Shown here piece by piece: positions 32,500-41,571 of a stretch of DNA of 64,000 bases. The translations under genes were made by a program, and so were the position numbers. Below the pieces are notes generated by a model. It was not told where the DNA came from. It was given only the letters and a program-made list of their open reading frames with translations, and did not search any database. The stretch is taken from positions 1,860,001 to 1,924,000 of the forward strand of contig NZ_CP091056.1 in assembly GCF_021535045.1 (NCBI RefSeq), read 5' to 3'. How positions within the stretch are numbered: the stretch's first letter is position 1; every line of letters begins with the position of its first letter. The stretch comes from Ornithinimicrobium sp. INDO-MA30-4 (GTDB lineage Bacteria > Actinomycetota > Actinomycetes > Actinomycetales > Dermatophilaceae).

Positions 32500-33260
32500 C
32501 GACGATCGACCTCCCTACCCTCCCAGCTCTCGTGTCTGGCACGGTGGCTCACCAGCGGCATGGACCGATCGATCACGGCCTCAAGCACGAGGTCTACCAG
32601 TGGCTCGTTGACCTCGATGACCTGCCAGAGTTTGGCGGCCCGTTGTCGAGCGTGTCCCAGTTTTCAGCCGAAGACCACCTGGGCGATCCCAGCAGGAGCA
32701 TCAAAGCGAACGTCATTGAATTTGCCCGACTAAACGGCTTCGACCTGCCGCGCGATGTGCAGATCGTCATGCTCGCGAATGCGCGAGTGCTGGGCTACGT
32801 GTTTGACCCGCTGAGCGTGCACTGGTGCCTGGACCGGAGCACCGGCGAGATCTTGTGCGTCATCGCCGAGGTGCACAACACCTATGGCGAGCGGCATGCA
32901 TACCTGTTGCAGCCCAACGACCGTGGCAGCGCAGTTACACATAAACAATTCTTTGTGTCACCCTTCTACGACGTTACTGGTCGATACCGACTGACCTTTC
33001 GGCTATCGCCAGACCGAGTAGCGGTCGCGATCACCTTGCATCGTGGCGGCGATGTACAGACCAAGCCTGACTTCACTGCCACGTTCACCGGGAGACCGAG
33101 GCGAGCAACCCGCGGCTCAGTGCTGCGCACCACCGTGCGCTACCCGCTAATGTCGCAGCGAGTCAGCGCATTAATTAAGGCTCACGGCATATATCTGTGG
33201 GCTAAGAAGTTGCCCTTAATAGAACGTCCACACCACGAGCCTCCGAAAGGGGTTGAGATG
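32496..33260 (+). CDS. DUF1365 family protein
   Basis: About 254 residues. It has the DUF1365 markers GTVAHQRHGPIDHGLKHEVY, NVIEFARLNGFDLPRDVQI, GYVFDPLSVHWCLDRS, EVHNTYGERHAYLL and KQFFVSPFYDVTGRY. The function is not established; it always accompanies the flavoprotein and Cfa-like methyltransferase. As read, there is no stop before the methyltransferase ATG at 33258, so either the two are fused or a lost base hides the stop. Both other frames have a TGA at this spot, and AAAGGGG there looks like a ribosome-binding site; I favour two genes. The 3' end is inferred. Confidence 0.82.
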
Positions 33261-34512
33261 ACGCAGTCCGACATCGCAGCCACTTCCTCTGCGTCTGACC
33301 AGCCGGTCATGCCACTTGCCCCCGCCACCCCGATCCGTGGCGCTATCGCCAAGCGGCTCTTTATCTCGGCGGCCGACAAGGTGCGAGCTCGAGTGCTGTG
33401 GCCCGATGGCAGCATCACTGGCGGCGGCGGCCCCGAGACTCCCGTTATGCAGTTGCTCAATACCGACCAGTTCTTCGCTCGGATTGCTCGCGACCTCAAA
33501 ATTGGTTTTGGCGAGGCCTACATGGCAGGCGATTGGCGCGAAGCCCTGGGCACGACTTGGCCGACCTGCTGGAGCCTTGGGCCGCCAAGCTAGGCGAGCT
33601 AGTTCCTTCCGCCCTGCAGCCTTTGCGCGCCCTCACCGATTTGTCTGCCCCGCAAAACTCGCGCAACACCCGCGAAGGGTCCAAAAACAACATTGAGGCT
33701 CACTACGACCTTTCCAACGAGCTGTTCACTCGCTTCCTGGACCCCTCGATGACGTACTCTTCTGCGCTGTTTGACACCGACGAGCCTCCTTCAATGGGGA
33801 CTTTGAGGCGGCTCAGCAGCGCAAGATCGATTCGATCATGGATATGGCGGGTGTCCGCGAAGGCAGTCGGGTGCTTGAGATCGGCTCGGGCTGGGGCTCT
33901 GCCCTGATGCGCGCCGCTCAGCGCGGCGCCCATGTGACCAGCGTGACGTTGTCGCATGAGCAGCGAGCCTTAGCCCAAGAGCGAGTCAACGCCGCGGGCC
34001 TGAGCGAGCGCGTGGACCTGCGCATCCAGGACTACCGCGATGTCACCGGCGAATTCGACGCCATCATCAGCATCGAAATGATTGAGGCGGTCGGCGAAGA
34101 GTTTTGGCCGACCTACTTTGCAGCCATCGACTCGCTTCTGGCACCTGGTGGCCGCGCAGCGATTCAGTCGATCATCATTGGCCACGAAGATTTGGTGGCC
34201 ACGCGCAAGTCGCAGTCGTGGATCACGAAGTATGTCTTCCCCGGTGGCACATTGCCCTCGATCCGCGGAGTCAGCGACGTGCTGCGCGAGCACACAGCGC
34301 TGCACATCGGCCGTGACCTTAGCTTTGGCCGCCACTACGCCGCGACCTTGTTGCGCTGGCGCGAGACGTTCCTGGCCAACTGGGACGACATCGCCCAGCA
34401 CGGCTTTGATGAGCGTTTCCGCCGCATGTGGGTCTTTTATTTGGCCTACTGCGAGGCGGGCTTCCGTGCCCAGCACATCAACGTGCACCAGTTGCAGTTG
34501 GTGCGCGACTAG
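33258..34512 (+). CDS. Cyclopropane-fatty-acyl-phospholipid synthase-like methyltransferase
   Basis: About 418 residues. An N-terminal lipid-binding region (IGFGEAYMAGDWREAL) precedes the Cfa/Mycolic-acid methyltransferase domain: NIEAHYDLSNELFTRFLDPSMTYSSALF, AdoMet motif VLEIGSGWGSALMRAAQRG, SIEMIEAVGEEFWPTYF and the C-terminal MWVFYLAYCEAGFRAQHINV. It would add a methyl or methylene group from AdoMet to an unsaturated acyl chain in membrane phospholipid. Frame changes lie near 33555 and 33795. The flavoprotein partner suggests a product other than plain cyclopropane, such as a methyl-branched or furan acid. Confidence 0.9.
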
Positions 34513-34536
34513 GCATTGGTGCGCCACTAGGTATTG
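34501..34536 (+). repeat. Imperfect 18-bp tandem duplication over the methyltransferase stop codon
   Basis: GTGCGCGACTAGGCATTG (34501-34518) is followed directly by GTGCGCCACTAGGTATTG (34519-34536), with 16 of 18 bases equal; a third, decayed unit follows. It duplicates the last codons and the TAG stop. The effect is a back-up stop codon in frame. Confidence 0.6.
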
Positions 34537-34580
34537 ATGCGCATCAGGGGTCTGTCAGAGGTCGCCGCTAGCCTCGATCC

Positions 34581-35150
34581 ATGAGCACCTTTGAGGATCG
34601 ACCGCAGGCCGCACTACTGGTGATTGACGCCCAAAATGGGGTCTTGGCTCCTAGCGTTAATGCCGGGGCTGTCGTGGCAAAAATCGCCACTCTTGTTGGT
34701 GAGGCACGCGCTCAGAGCGTGCCAGTGATCTGGGTTCAGCACAGCGATGCCAGCCTTGTCCGCGATACCGACGACTGGCGCATCACTGCTGAGTTGATGC
34801 CGGGGGCCGATGAGCCGATCGTGCACAAGCAATACGGCGATGCGTTTGAGGCGACTGACTTGGCGGAGCAGTTGGCCCAGGCCAAGGCGGGTCGCTTGAT
34901 CCTGGTGGGCGCGCAAACAGACGCGTGCATTCGCTCGACGCTGCATGGCGGTTTAGCCCGGGGCTATGACATCACGCTGGTTTCTGATGCCCACACGACG
35001 GAGGACATGCGCGAGTGGGGCGCACCGTTGAGCCCGGAGCAGTCGATCGCCTACACCAACATGTATTGGCAGTTCACGAATGCTCCGGGGCGCACGTGCT
35101 TGGTCACACCTGCTGCTGAGGTGTTTACGTCTGCTTCAGCAGCCGATTAA
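34581..35150 (+). CDS. Isochorismatase-like cysteine hydrolase
   Basis: 189 residues, intact. The catalytic triad of the family is visible: Asp in LLVIDAQNGVL, Lys in IVHKQYGDAFEATDL, and Cys in LVGAQTDACIRSTLHGG, with the conserved non-prolyl segment before it. Members cleave amides or vinyl ethers such as isochorismate, nicotinamide or ureidomalonate; the substrate cannot be predicted here. It starts at the ATG at 34581 and is monocistronic. The last 26 bp overlap the convergent TetR gene. Confidence 0.9.
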   Translation: MSTFEDRPQAALLVIDAQNGVLAPSVNAGAVVAKIATLVGEARAQSVPVIWVQHSDASLVRDTDDWRITAELMPGADEPIVHKQYGDAFEATDLAEQLAQAKAGRLILVGAQTDACIRSTLHGGLARGYDITLVSDAHTTEDMREWGAPLSPEQSIAYTNMYWQFTNAPGRTCLVTPAAEVFTSASAAD

Positions 35151-35745
35151 GGACGCTTTGCAGCCCTCCGTGCAGGTCTTGGGAGGTTTCACCACGAGCC
35201 AACTGATCTCGCACCAAGCCTGGGGACAGGCCAGCGAGCAGATAGTCAGCCCAATAGTCGGGGGTAGGTGCGATTTCTTCGCCCAACTCCTGGACCAGCA
35301 CTAAGACGTGATGGCGCCAGGTGAGATACGGGTCGGCTGTTCGGCCCGCTGCCTTGTCGACTGCGATCCGCAGATCCAGGTCGACAATCGTGTGGTCGAG
35401 CAAAGCGTGCATGAAGGCCTCGATACGAGACTGCGGGCCGTAGCCAGCCGCGCCGTCTTCGCCGGGACCTAGTGGAGCAGGACCTTGCAGGAACTTCGTT
35501 TGAAACTTCTCTTCGGCTTCGCTGAGGACGGCCAAAAGCAGTCCTCGACGATCGCCGAAGCGTCGGTAAAGCGTTCCGACACCAACGCTTGCTTTATCAG
35601 CGACAGCCTGCATCGTGACGTGATCGATGCCTTCTTCAATGAGAGCGTTGGTAGCGGCCAAAATGGCAATCCGGTTGCGGGTAGCATCCGCACGTTCTCG
35701 GCGGGGTTTTGACAACAGGGACGCCGATTCTTCAGGGGTAATCAT
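35125..35745 (-). CDS. TetR/AcrR family transcriptional regulator
   Basis: 206 residues, intact. The N-terminal helix-turn-helix is NRIAILAATNALIEEGIDHVTMQAVADKAS, VGVGTLYRRFGDRRGLLLAVL, a textbook TetR DNA-binding domain (residues about 23-75). The C-terminal ligand domain is all helical, typical of SBP_bac-type TetR_C regulators. The TetR gene lies 118 bp downstream of the aldo/keto reductase stop on the same strand, so it could regulate that reductase or the ABC importer beyond it. No operator was recognised. Confidence 0.9.
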   Translation of the reverse strand: MITPEESASLLSKPRRERADATRNRIAILAATNALIEEGIDHVTMQAVADKASVGVGTLYRRFGDRRGLLLAVLSEAEEKFQTKFLQGPAPLGPGEDGAAGYGPQSRIEAFMHALLDHTIVDLDLRIAVDKAAGRTADPYLTWRHHVLVLVQELGEEIAPTPDYWADYLLAGLSPGLVRDQLARGETSQDLHGGLQSVLNRLLKQT

Positions 35746-35863
35746 CGGGGCTCCTTGGAGAGGGTTATACGTTCTAGGTTAATCTCCGGAGCCAATTCCG
35801 GTTGCCAGCAGGCAGCCTCTCTCGGCCAGAAGCCTTTCGCCACAGCACATTTGACAACCAAAT

Positions 35864-36907
35864 TTACTTATCTGAGCTTGTCTTCCACAAGTTTATTCCA
35901 GCCTCTACGGCATGCCCATCAATGGCCTCCAATTCGCTTTGGCTAAAGACCAAATTGTTGAGCGAACCAAGGCTGTTCTCCAGCTGCGCAGCGCTGCTCG
36001 CGCCGACCAAGACTGATGTCACTCGGTCATCGCGCAGGGCCCACGCAAGGGCCATTTGCGCCAGGCTTTGTCCGCGTGATTCTGCAATTGCGCTCAGTGC
36101 GCGGACATGGGCAAGTGAAGTTTGCGTCAGCAATGATGGGTCCAACGACTTTCCCTGGGCGGCCCGCGATCCCTCGGGAATGCCATTGAGGTATTTATTG
36201 GTCAGCATCCCCTGAGCCAGCGGCGAGAAGGCAATACAGCCGGTGCCGGTGTCGCCGAGCGCATCCAGCAAGTCTTCTTCAATCCAGCGGTTGAGCATGG
36301 AGTAGGAAGGCTGGTGAATCAGCAGCGGGGTGCCCATCTCGTTCAAGATCTGAACCGCTTCACGAGTGCGCTGTCCCGAATACGACGAGATGCCGACATA
36401 GAGCGCCTTGCCCGCGCGAACGGCGCTGTCCAGGGCGCCCATGGTTTCTTCGAGCGGTGTCTCGTCGTCGAAGCGGTGGCTGTAGAAGATATCGACGTAG
36501 TCCAGGCCCATCCGTTGCAGCGACTGGTCGAGTGACGCGGTGAGGTACTTCCGGCTTCCGCCGCCCTGGCCGTACGGGCCGGGCCACATGTCATACCCAG
36601 CCTTGGAGCTGATGATCATTTCGTCGCGGTAGCGCTTGAAGTCTTGAGCGAAGATGGTGCCAAAATTGCGCTCGGCAGAGCCGTACGGCGGTCCGTAGTT
36701 GTTGGCCAAATCGAAGTGCGTCACGCCGAGATCGAAGGCCGCCCGCAGCGTTGCCCGCTGGCTATCCAGGGAGAAGTCATCCCCGAAGTTATGCCACAAG
36801 CCCAGGGAGACCGCGGGCAACACCAGACCGCTTTTCCCCACCCTTCGGTAGTTCATCTCCTCGTAACGGGAGCGGTTGGCCTGGTAGTCATCGCTGTGCG
36901 CAGTCAT
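35864..36907 (-). CDS. Aldo/keto reductase, YghZ/GpR-like
   Basis: 347 residues, intact and the same length as E. coli L-glyceraldehyde 3-phosphate reductase (YghZ). The start MNYRRVGKSGLVLPAVSLG is typical; the catalytic tetrad is seen as Asp/Tyr in FDLANNYGPPYG, Lys in MIISSKAGYDMW and His in FYSHRFDDETPLEE. The NADPH-binding VLVGASSAAQLENSL lies near the C-terminus. It reduces aldehydes, possibly methylglyoxal or glyceraldehyde 3-phosphate, with NADPH. The ATG at 36907 is an upstream start; MNYRRVG lies 17 residues in. Confidence 0.9.
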   Translation of the reverse strand: MTAHSDDYQANRSRYEEMNYRRVGKSGLVLPAVSLGLWHNFGDDFSLDSQRATLRAAFDLGVTHFDLANNYGPPYGSAERNFGTIFAQDFKRYRDEMIISSKAGYDMWPGPYGQGGGSRKYLTASLDQSLQRMGLDYVDIFYSHRFDDETPLEETMGALDSAVRAGKALYVGISSYSGQRTREAVQILNEMGTPLLIHQPSYSMLNRWIEEDLLDALGDTGTGCIAFSPLAQGMLTNKYLNGIPEGSRAAQGKSLDPSLLTQTSLAHVRALSAIAESRGQSLAQMALAWALRDDRVTSVLVGASSAAQLENSLGSLNNLVFSQSELEAIDGHAVEAGINLWKTSSDK

Positions 36908-36982
36908 GGCACCATCATGTCGGCCTCACCCCGAATGCGCACCTTTGCCTGGCCCCGAACTACTCGATGCGAGGGAACACGC

Positions 36983-38015
36983 TTAAACGTCGACGCACCA
37001 GGGTTGGCCAACGATGCTCGCCGTCACGTTTTGACCGACGAAGACGGTGTTGCCCAGCGACACCTCACCAGCCACCTCGAGTGCGTCGCCGACTGCTATC
37101 CGCGCGATCTGCCTGGACCCAGCCCAGGTCAAACTCCGTACGTGGCCAGCGATGGGACCTTCCGTGCCGTCTGTGCTGATCTGGACCTGCTCGCGACGGA
37201 CCAGCATGGCTGATGGATTTACGCCTGCTCCAGAGTCGGCGCAGCGAATTTCCCAGGTGCCGAGCGCGCTGGTGTGGTGTGCTTCGGCGCGGGCCCCGAT
37301 CACTTCGCTAAACCCACCCATGACCCTAGCTACTTGCACGCTCGCGGGTTCGGCGAACAAAACGGCCAGCGGGGCGTGTTGAGCGATCTTGGAGGCATGC
37401 AGCACAGCGACGTCGTCGGCCAACCCGGCCTCGGCCATGTCGTGGGTGACCATCACAATCGTCGGCTTCAGCTCGGCCCGGACTTGGCCTAAGAGAGTGT
37501 GCATGTCGTGACGCAACTCGGTGTCGAGCGCACTAAACGGCTCATCGAGCAGGAGCACCTGCGGCTTGGCAGCCAGGGCTCGCGCCAGGGCGACCCGTTG
37601 CTCTTGGCCACCCGACAGTTGCCGGGGACGGCGCCAGCCCATATCGGGCAATCGCACCATTTCCAAACACCGTTGGGCCTCTGCCCGGGCATGGCTGCGA
37701 TTGACGCCAGCCACATCCGCCGCGAAGGCGACGTTGTCCAGGACGCTGAGGTGATCAAACAGGTGAGGTTTTGGAACATCATCGTCAAGCCACGCTTTTC
37801 CGGCGGCAGGTCATCCACACGACCCTATCGACATACACATGCCCTGCTTCGGGCCTGTTGAGGCCCGAAATCACCCGCAACAAGGTGCTTTTGCCCGATC
37901 CGGAGGCACCGACGATCGCTGTCATCGAGCCTTCGGAGACTTCAGGTGAGACGCCGTCGAGGGTGGCTTTCTCGGCTCCCGGATGGCTAAACCGCAATCC
38001 TTCGACACGCATCAT
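36983..38015 (-). CDS. ABC importer ATP-binding protein (YnjD-like)
   Basis: About 343 residues. Walker A is GASGSGKSTLLRV, Q-loop in LTMMFQ, signature LSGGQEQRVALARALA, Walker B VLLLDEPFSALD and H-loop VMVTHDMAEA. A C-terminal TOBE-like domain follows (VRREQVQISTDG; VGQNVTAS), as in importers of the Fe3+/thiamine/spermidine group. Frame changes lie near 37810 and 37770. The start overlaps the second permease gene (ATGATG). It is the last gene of the four-gene importer operon. Confidence 0.88.
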
Positions 38016-38781
38016 CGGCGGACCAACCTGCCGATCAGCAAGGCGGCGACCAGGGCAAAGCGATAGCGACCGCGAGCGCCGAGGTCAGCGGCTCATTGCC
38101 GGTGCCTGATGCGCTTGCTGCCACCAAGATCGGAGCAGTCACCAGGCGCCCACCGCCAATGATGAGGGTGATCACATAGTCGCTCCAGCCCACGAGGAAG
38201 GCCATCGCAGCAGCAGCCCAAAGCGCCGGGGCGATAGCGGGCAAGGTGACCTTTCGGGTGGCTTGAGTGGCACTGGCACCCAGCATGCGGGCTTGATCTT
38301 CGATCTGACTATCGAGCCCAGCGTATGCCGAGCGCACGATATAGGTCGTGTAGGGGACCGCGAAAACAGCCAGCAGGACCACGACGGCAACCGGTTGTGG
38401 AATATGCAACCGCAAGAGCAGCACATCGAGGCCCATTGCTAGGGCAAACGGCGGCAACGCGATCGGCGCCAGGAGCAAAGCGGCCGACCAAGGGTGGCGT
38501 CCACCGATCTGCCAGCCGAGCGCGCGGCCAGCTAAGGCACCGATGGGCACCGCAATCGCGGCCACGATGAGCCCCAACGCAGCGGAGCGCACCAAGGCGG
38601 GCACCATGTGGTCCCCATAAGCCTCCCGCCAGCCAACCAAACCCCAGGTGGGGAGCAGGTCGCCAGTGGGCCATCGATCGGCGAGTGACCAGAGCACTAT
38701 CGGCAACAGGGGCAAGACAAACCAGAACAACAAGAGAGCACCGCCACCCCATCGCCACAGCGGCGAAAACCTGCTCATCAA
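38012..38781 (-). CDS. ABC importer permease (second)
   Basis: About 256 residues with about six membrane segments (GALLLFWFVLPLLPIVLWSL; SAALGLIVAAIAVPIGALAGR; AVVVLLAVFAVPYTTYIV). The EAA-type cytoplasmic loop is seen as EDQARMLGASATQATRKVTLP. It is a half of a binding-protein-dependent inner-membrane channel. One frame change near 38055 masks the true C-terminus LIGRLVRR, whose TGA overlaps the ATPase start. The gene lies 16 bp after the first permease gene. Confidence 0.87.
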
Positions 38782-38797
38782 GGCACCCCATTAAGCT

Positions 38798-39625
38798 TCA
38801 TCGGAGCACACCCACCCGGCGCAACGCGGCGATGCCGACACCAGCAATCGCCAGAGCGCTCAGGATCGCCATCAAAGCTGCCGCTGCTGCTTGTGGGCGG
38901 GCCGCCAGGTCAATGGACGTGAACAGTCGGTAGGCCAACACTGGCAACGCCTCGGGATATGACCGGCCCAGCAGCCAGATCACCTCGTAGGAGCCCAGCG
39001 TGTAGAGATAGATGATGATCGCTCCAGCCAGCGCGGACGGCGCCGCCATCGGCAGGGTTACCCTACGAAGACGCTGCCACGGGCCTGCCCCTAAGACAGC
39101 GGCAGCCTCCGACAACTCCGTCAGGCGAGAGCTCAAAGCTGCTGCAATGATGAAGGCAACAAAGGCCGATTCTTTCCAGGCGAACTCGATCACAATGGCC
39201 GTCGGAAAACTCCCAGCAACCAGGGCCGGCCAGTCGCTCGGGGCTACTCCCAACCACCGAGGGAGCACTCCTCCGCCGGAGAGCAGCAGACCAACTGAGG
39301 CGGCTCCGATCAGGTGCGGCACCGGGAGAATGACACTGGTCAGGGCGGCGAGCACAGCCCGGATCCGCGAGACGCTCACCAACGCCAGGCCAGCCGGGAC
39401 ACCGAAAATCAGGGCCAGAATGGTCGAGCTCGTGGCGATCACGAACGACTCCCGTAGGCCAAGCCAGAGGTCGCTCGACAGTGCGCCAAAAGCATCGGTG
39501 CTCAATCGCGGTTGACCCACCAGGGGCATGAGGCCAAAGGCGGTGAGCGCGATGGAGACGATCGAGATTGCCGACACGATGCCAACCACAAGGGCTGCCG
39601 GCGCGAGCAGTCGTCTCGATCCCAT
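38798..39625 (-). CDS. ABC importer permease (first)
   Basis: 275 residues, intact. About six membrane segments (LAPAALVVGIVSAISIVSIAL; GVPAGLALVSV; SAFVAFIIAAALSS) and the EAA-like loop LSEAAAVLGAGPWQRLRRVTLP. I chose the ATG at 39625, which shares TGATG with the binding-protein stop, over an in-frame ATG 27 bp upstream that would overlap that gene. In E. coli YnjC the two halves are fused in one long protein; here they are separate genes. Confidence 0.87.
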   Translation of the reverse strand: MGSRRLLAPAALVVGIVSAISIVSIALTAFGLMPLVGQPRLSTDAFGALSSDLWLGLRESFVIATSSTILALIFGVPAGLALVSVSRIRAVLAALTSVILPVPHLIGAASVGLLLSGGGVLPRWLGVAPSDWPALVAGSFPTAIVIEFAWKESAFVAFIIAAALSSRLTELSEAAAVLGAGPWQRLRRVTLPMAAPSALAGAIIIYLYTLGSYEVIWLLGRSYPEALPVLAYRLFTSIDLAARPQAAAAALMAILSALAIAGVGIAALRRVGVLR

Positions 39626-40868
39626 CACTCGACGAGCACGTTGGTGCGCCAACCCTCGTCAAGGGCGGGCACCCACTCTACCGACAACTCCGGGTCGGCC
39701 CCCTCGCTCAACTCTGCGTATGACGGCACCACCGGGGAATCTGGGATGGCATCGAAAAGCGCGGACCCTTCGTCATCCAAGAGGTCAGCGTCCAGCACAG
39801 TGAACTGACCCCAGACCCCTGGGTCTGCCTTGAGTGCTTGCTGCTCGGGCGACAGAGCAAGGTTGGCGACGACCTTGGCCCCGGCCTGTTGCCCCGAAGA
39901 GGAAGGCATCGCCAAGAAACTGGCATTGCCTACGGTGCCCTCATCAAGTTGCAGCACACGCGTGGTCTCGGGGAATGTGCCGTTCTCGACAAGTTGGGTC
40001 AACGTTGCCGGACCATAGGTCATCGTGAAGTCGACCTCGCCGTCGATGAACAATTGATCGAGGGCGACTGAGTCCCGTGGGTAGGTTTCGCCCTCGCGCC
40101 ACAGGTCAGGTTCAACTTCTTGAAGCCGCTCGAATAGCGCTGGTGAGAGTTTGTCGTAGCTGTCCTGGTCAAACTCCAAGGAACCTCTTCGGCACCACCA
40201 GCGCTTGAATAGAGAGCCTGACGCAGGAAAACCGAGCCGGTGAAGTCCGGCGGCGCAGGGTAGGTGAAACGTCCGGGGTTTTCGCTCGCCCACTCCAGGA
40301 TGCCCTCAAGGCTGGTCGGCGGGTTGGGCACTCGCTCCTCGTCATAGACAAAAGCGAACTGAGCCTTGTGCCATGGGGCCTCACAGCCATCGACAACATT
40401 GCCGAAGTCGTTAGTGAGCAACTCGTCGTCAGGGTCGGTGAAGGCCATGTTGGGCAGTTGATCGGTCCAACCGCATAGCCAGGCTCCGGCCTGTTGCCCT
40501 GCCGAGAAGTTGTCGCCGTTGACCCACACCAAATCAACATCGCCGTCCTCTGTCCCGGCTTGGCGCTCAGATAAAACCCGGGTCAACGCATCTTGTGTGG
40601 AGGCCACTGGGACCCGTCGCAGGGTCACGCCCTCCTGCGCTGCTGCGGGGATCAGGACGTCGTCAACGTAGGCATTGCCCTGAGGGTCTCCACCCCACAT
40701 CCACAGAGAAACCTCTTGCCCCTTCGCCTGCTCAACCACGTCTTCCCACGGTTGGTCAGCCAAATCGTCCTGAACAGCTTCGTTGGCAGGGGCTGAACAA
40801 GCGACCACAATAAGTGATGCGGCCATGGCTAAGCCAAGGCCTGCCGCGCTGCGGCGCAAAGAGGTCAT
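39625..40868 (-). CDS. ABC importer substrate-binding lipoprotein (YnjB-like)
   Basis: About 414 residues. A lipoprotein signal is present (AASLIVVACSAPANEA, with the lipobox Cys at about residue 24). The body matches YnjB-type proteins: PWEDVVEQAKGQEVSLWMWGG, QDALTRVLSERQAG, VDLVWVNGDNFSAGQQAGAW. It would be tethered outside and hand ligand to the permeases. The ligand of YnjBCD is not settled; related systems import thiamine or metals. One frame change lies near 40180. First gene of the importer operon. Confidence 0.88.
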
Positions 40869-40897
40869 GACACCAGTTAATCGTGTAATGCTGCACC

Positions 40898-41536
40898 ATG
40901 CTTGATCACAGCGTGCGCCAAGTCCTCGATCCCGTCATGAAGGCTTCGGCCAAGGCGCTCGACCGACCGTGGATCAGCCCCGATCGGCTCTCGGTGGCGG
41001 GCCTAGTTATCGGGCTTGCGAGCGCCGGGTCGGCGGCCCTGCAGTGGTGGGGTTTGGCGCTGGTTTTGTGGCTGCTGAACCGACTCGTCGATGGTCTAGA
41101 TGGACCGTTAGCCAGGCGGCGCAAAGCAGGTGGCACAACGGCGGGCGGGCGCAGCCACAACTCCGAGGCTGGCGGATTCCTGACATCTCTGCCGACTTCG
41201 TAGTTTACGGCGCTGCCGTTGTAGGAGTCGGGTATGGCGTGGTTGCCGGCTATGACTCGTCCTGGCTGCCGTTTGTGCTGGTGCTCTTTGCCTATTACAT
41301 CAACGGTGCAGTGTTTTTGGTTTTCCTCCATCGCCGAACGCACTGGTCGGACGATGGAGGATGGCCGCTCTTTGAGTTTCTTGGGTGGTCTAGCTGAGGG
41401 CACAGAAACCGTTATAGCCCACTCGCTTTGGCTGATCTTCCCGGCGTATGCGGCGGGGATTGCCTGGGCCTGGGCAGCCGTGGTGGCCATTAGCGCTACC
41501 CAACGAATCATCGCGGGCTATCGCAGTTTGCTCTAG
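40898..41536 (+). CDS. CDP-alcohol phosphatidyltransferase family protein
   Basis: About 212 residues with five or six membrane segments. The catalytic motif D-G-x2-A-R ... G-x3-D-x3-D is visible as VDGLDGPLARRR and, after a distorted stretch, GGFLDISADF. The family joins a CDP-activated lipid head to an alcohol in phospholipid synthesis; the acceptor here is unknown. Frame changes lie between 41130 and 41190 and near 41335. It is divergent from the binding-lipoprotein gene, with 29 bp between starts. Confidence 0.84.
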
Positions 41537-41571
41537 CGATTAACTCGATCTCCGCCGCGGTTTACCCCACC

